From: Symbiodinium natans
Taxonomy: Eukaryota; Sar; Dinophyceae; Suessiales; Symbiodiniaceae
Direction: 5' to 3'
NCBI GenBank assembly: GCA_905221605.1
Contig: CAJNDS010002507.1
Location: 302,501-362,500 of the forward strand
DNA length: 60,000 nucleotides
Shown piece after piece: positions 56,595 to 60,000 of this stretch. Made by a program: the position numbers and the translations under genes. Position 1 is the stretch's first letter; each line of letters opens with the position of its first letter. The notes under the pieces were generated by a model, which saw only the letters and a list, made by a program, of their open reading frames with translations, ran no database searches and was not told where the DNA came from.

Positions 56595-59428
56595 GAAGCT
56601 TGCTGACGGCTGCCTTTGAAACATTCGGTGGCAGCGAGCATGGATTTATGCCATTCTTTCAATTCGCAGATGCTAGAAATTGAGGTGATAGCGAACTGTG
56701 GAGGTGAGGGCAAGTCACCTCTCTGCCTACTTTTGTATTGCGGCCCTGCCCCCTCGGCCTCGTAGCTCACAAGTTGACAGGGGTAGGTTTGCACACAAGT
56801 TGCTATGTTTATACCCTCAATCCCTATATAATCCTTATAAAGCCATAGAAATGTCATTGTTGTAGGGCCCCCAAACCTACCCCAGTTGAACAATTCCCTC
56901 GCATGAAGGTGGCTTGGAATTGCAAGGCAAAGTGTTATTACAAATTGCCTGTGCCATCTGCTGGTTGACTAGGGCATTGTTTAAGGTGTAGACCGTCTCA
57001 CAGCAAAGCAGAATCTTGCCAAACGCAGAAAAAGGGGGTTTGGACATTCACACAGCAGGTAAAGAGGCCCCCTAAACTCTTCTGCACCGATGTGCGCAAA
57101 GCTGAAGCTTGAGCAGTTATACCGCATGAGAACCACAAGTGTGTAATGATTATTGAGTATTGAGTTTGGCAAGCCTGTTTTAGTTTCGATGTTGTCCATG
57201 GTGGGAATCGGCGCAGTAGCCTGGGACCTTCGTGCCGGGGTCCGACTTGCAGATACGAAGTTCCCAGCGTGCAGCTGGGCAGCGGCCGAAATACGAGATA
57301 CCATTTGCCGACCGAACTGAAGATTCGAAATTACAAGCCAGCCCTTTCGACGAACATTTCCGGCTGGTTCGGCTGGTAGGTAAAGTGCTGCACACAATTT
57401 GCACCGGCAAACCATGCGATCTTTAGATTGGAGGTGACATCTGCAGGGCTCGTCACCGCAACTGGCCCAGACTTGCTCAGACTTGCCGACGTCAACGAGG
57501 CTGCAGCATCGCTTACACTCTTAGAAGTAGGACTGGCATCTCTTAAGGTCGGCTCTGGGAACACGACGTCCAGCGAGAGCAGCTTGCTGAGTGTCATGTG
57601 CAGGGCTTAGTCATTCGCCCGAAGCGCACCATTAGCAGAGAATACATCCGCGACTGCCTGTTCAGCCCGGAGTTGTGCAAACATTCTTGCTAGTGAAGTT
57701 CTGGCAGAGTATACTTTCAGAGTGTACTGGCGCACGGAGTCGGTATGCTGTGGTGGCAAGCCCGATCGACGGAAAGCCGGAGGAGGAATCTGAGGAATCT
57801 CAGCGTCTGTCAGAACTTTTTGGACTGCAACCTTGGCTTGGTGAATCAAGCTGGCTGGAACATCAGCTGGACTCTCTCATTTGCCATTGCTCCCAAGCCA
57901 AATAGTTCCCAGCCGTGGCTTTGCTTTGGTTTGCTGTTGAAGCTTTCACTCGGGGCCCAGAGGGCTCTCCTGCTGAGAGGCTTGAACTCAAAGGTGGCTA
58001 CGATCTGCCACAGATGGCTCACGATCTGACCTCAGCCCCGGCCAATGTCATCTTGTCATGGGTTGGAGTATGGAGTCACAGGACTTGTTCAATGGCAACA
58101 AAGCTGTCCCATCACGACCATGCGATCCTATCTGACAATGTCCCAATGTAGCCGAATGTGGAAGGCAACGGCCAATGTAGCGGCTTGCGGGCAGAATCCT
58201 TTTTGATTCGTTTATCTCGTTTTTACGGGAGGCCTGCTTGCGAGACACCATCACTTGCTTGGCATGTCTGACAAGTGTCAGGTCTATGTGGGATCCCTTG
58301 GGGAGCAGAGCGTGCAATGGCTGATTTGCTGGACTCCCGGGTTTCAGGTGTCCAATGGCTTGCAAGGTCCGTGTTGGCGCTCTGCACCAAGGTCACCAAT
58401 GAAGCAGATCAGTCGCATTGCGCTTGATGTGATAACAGAAAGGCAGAGTTGCGCCAGGATCCTTGCTCGGGGGTCTTAAAGGACATGACCGGTGACATGA
58501 GTCGGTGGTTCAGTTTTCGAACACCTCCCTTGCAAAATTCATCAAACTGGTCATGATTTCTCCCGCGTCGGCTGATGACATTTGAATGGCATTTGGCTCG
58601 ACACCCGATAATTTGCCCGCTCACAGTGCGCAATGCTGGAATCAAAGGTTCTAAAGTTGAGCGTAGCGTTTGCACTCGGCACGCTTCAAGACATGGTCTG
58701 CTGTGGGTTGGTATAGTCGGAGCATGGTGGCGGGCCTCTTTTCACCACTCACGCATAATCTGCAAGGCCTGTGAATCGAATGTGCAGTTAGGCAGCCTTG
58801 CCTTGTCCTCGCCGCTTATGGCCTCACCGAGCGTGCCTAGCAGCCGAATATTCTCTTGCAAGGAGAAGTTGGTTGGTTGGCCTTGACTGCATCCGGCTGC
58901 TACTGTACTGGTTGTCCAGTCTTCTCATTGCTCATGTACCCTGCCAGAGCAGGCAAGAATTTGTTCCAGAGCAGAGCATCACCGTCACCAGAGTCTCGTT
59001 GGCGCCAGGAGCTCTCACACTTCGACGGGGAGCTACGCAGGGAGATTTACATCAGTTTTTCTGGTCAGGCGGTGCGGTCGACCGCCTTGTCCCACGCAGC
59101 ATGTGCACGTGTGCCTGCGGCACAGGTTTATGACGTCAGCAGCCGCAAAGATTTGTACGGCAAGCTTGCTGCTTACCTTCTGTGGTTTTCCACGCCTCTT
59201 GAACATCTCGCCCCAAACAAACCGTCACAGCCAGCATCGGAGGTGCCACTCGGCATCACTCCGCATTGCAAGTCTTGCCCAGGTCGCCTCCGGGCCCTTA
59301 CCACCGCCTTGCAGGTCGCGAGTGTGCCTAGGAGGCATTGTCGCAGGAATGTGTGGAGTCGTTACGAAGACTTAAGAAGTGTTGAAACATCTTTGAAGCA
59401 GAGTTGAGGTGCAAGGGCACTGTCCACG
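56595..59428. other. Weak + strand frames, no firm gene
   Basis: Coding-like pieces are 57675-57905 (PEEESEESQRLSELFGLQPW) and 58980-59407 (RWRQELSHFDGELRREIYIS, then SRKDLYGKLAAYLLWFSTPL). They may be exons of one + strand gene that continues into the final segment, but no junctions could be proved. Confidence 0.3.
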
Positions 59429-60000
59429 ATGTCACTGGACCCTGTGGATGTTGGGCGGGATGACTTGGACGATATCTCGGTCTTGGTGGACAAGCTGCAG
59501 ATGCCCGGCGCAATGCAGAGCCACTCCCTCGAGTGCATATCAGTGCACGGCATGGGCAGTAGCGTCCCTCTTCCCACCGAGGAAGGTGATGACACCCGCT
59601 GAGGCCCTTTGCGAAAGAAGTGCGCAGAACAGTGCAAATCCTGGAGCAACGCCCAGTCACCAATCCCTAGTTCACGTTTGACAGGTTCGGGCGGCAGTTC
59701 GCAAGGCCTTTGACGACTGGCAGAGAACCTTCAAGACCAAGTATCCTCAAATAGGTGCCCTCCATGTGAGCGGAGAGTAAGGAGGAAACCACCACAGCAC
59801 ATCAAAGAGCCAGCTCGTTCATTCCGCCCGGATGTGAGCGTACGAAATCAGATCTCTCATGATGAGAGATATGAAATGACATTTCAGGTGCTCTTCAGCA
59901 AGCGCATGAGGATGACAGCATACCTGTCGAGAGTTGGCAAGGAGCTGCTAGCGGAGTGGAGGGAGATGCCGCAAGCTGTCTTTGTGAGATTGTTTTTCGG
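59429..60000 (+). CDS. Exons of an unidentified gene cut by the window edge
   Basis: A frame at 59429-59602 reads MSLDPVDVGRDDLDDISVLV, then an acidic end. Next, an exon from a CAG acceptor (59684) to a GTAAGG donor (59777) reads VRKAFDDWQRTFKTKYPQIG followed by ALHVSGE. A third open stretch, from about 59830 to the window end, reads NQISHDERYEMTFQVLFSKR and MRMTAYLSRVGKELLAEWRE. An acceptor GAGAG near 59867 would join it in phase. The gene continues past 60000. I do not recognise it. Confidence 0.45.

Overview
This window is nuclear DNA of a eukaryote, most likely a dinoflagellate. Four things point that way. (1) Introns in two conserved genes are best resolved with GC or GA at the 5' splice site instead of GT. 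(2) A Mei2-like RRM, a family that is greatly expanded in dinoflagellates, is present. (3) Interstitial tracts of the TTTAGGG telomere heptamer occur. (4) Genes are sparse in very repeat-rich DNA, and every gene recognised with confidence lies on the + strand, as expected for dinoflagellate unidirectional gene arrays. The species cannot be named from the sequence.

Layout. 0-2 kb: low-complexity CAA/CAG and hexamer repeats, then unannotated flank. 2.0-5.7 kb: a seven-exon trehalose-6-phosphate synthase with a degenerate phosphatase domain. 5.9-9.7 kb: the C-terminal exons of cactin, a splicing-associated protein, with possible upstream exons. 10.7-12.8 kb: a T-poor, very basic open frame of 705 sense codons broken by one TAA, origin unknown. 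13.4-15.6 kb: a decayed tyrosine-recombinase retroelement (reverse-transcriptase tail, RNase H, recombinase). 16-20 kb: only weak coding signals. 20.1-23.3 kb: a block of five or more different tandem repeat families. 24.1 kb: an intronless Mediator subunit 7 gene. 25.6-26.0 kb: two exons of an unidentified gene. 28.4-29.2 kb: a Mei2-like RNA-binding domain. 29.6-36.2 kb: tandem and dispersed repeats. 37-47 kb: a satellite-like zone with four long ACT-trinucleotide arrays, a giant CCAATAGAAA inverted repeat, telomere-heptamer tracts and subtelomere-like repeats. 47-60 kb: scattered exon-like fragments, GA/GAA tracts, a 1.1-kb GT-rich compound microsatellite, and two exons that run off the right edge.

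The recognised genes are housekeeping functions without a shared pathway: trehalose metabolism (TPS), pre-mRNA splicing (cactin), RNA polymerase II transcription (MED7) and RNA binding (Mei2-like). Their common orientation is the only sign of organisation.

Limits: exon boundaries were inferred by eye from protein-family conservation and splice-site rules. No searches were run. Genes made of short, poorly conserved exons have certainly been missed.
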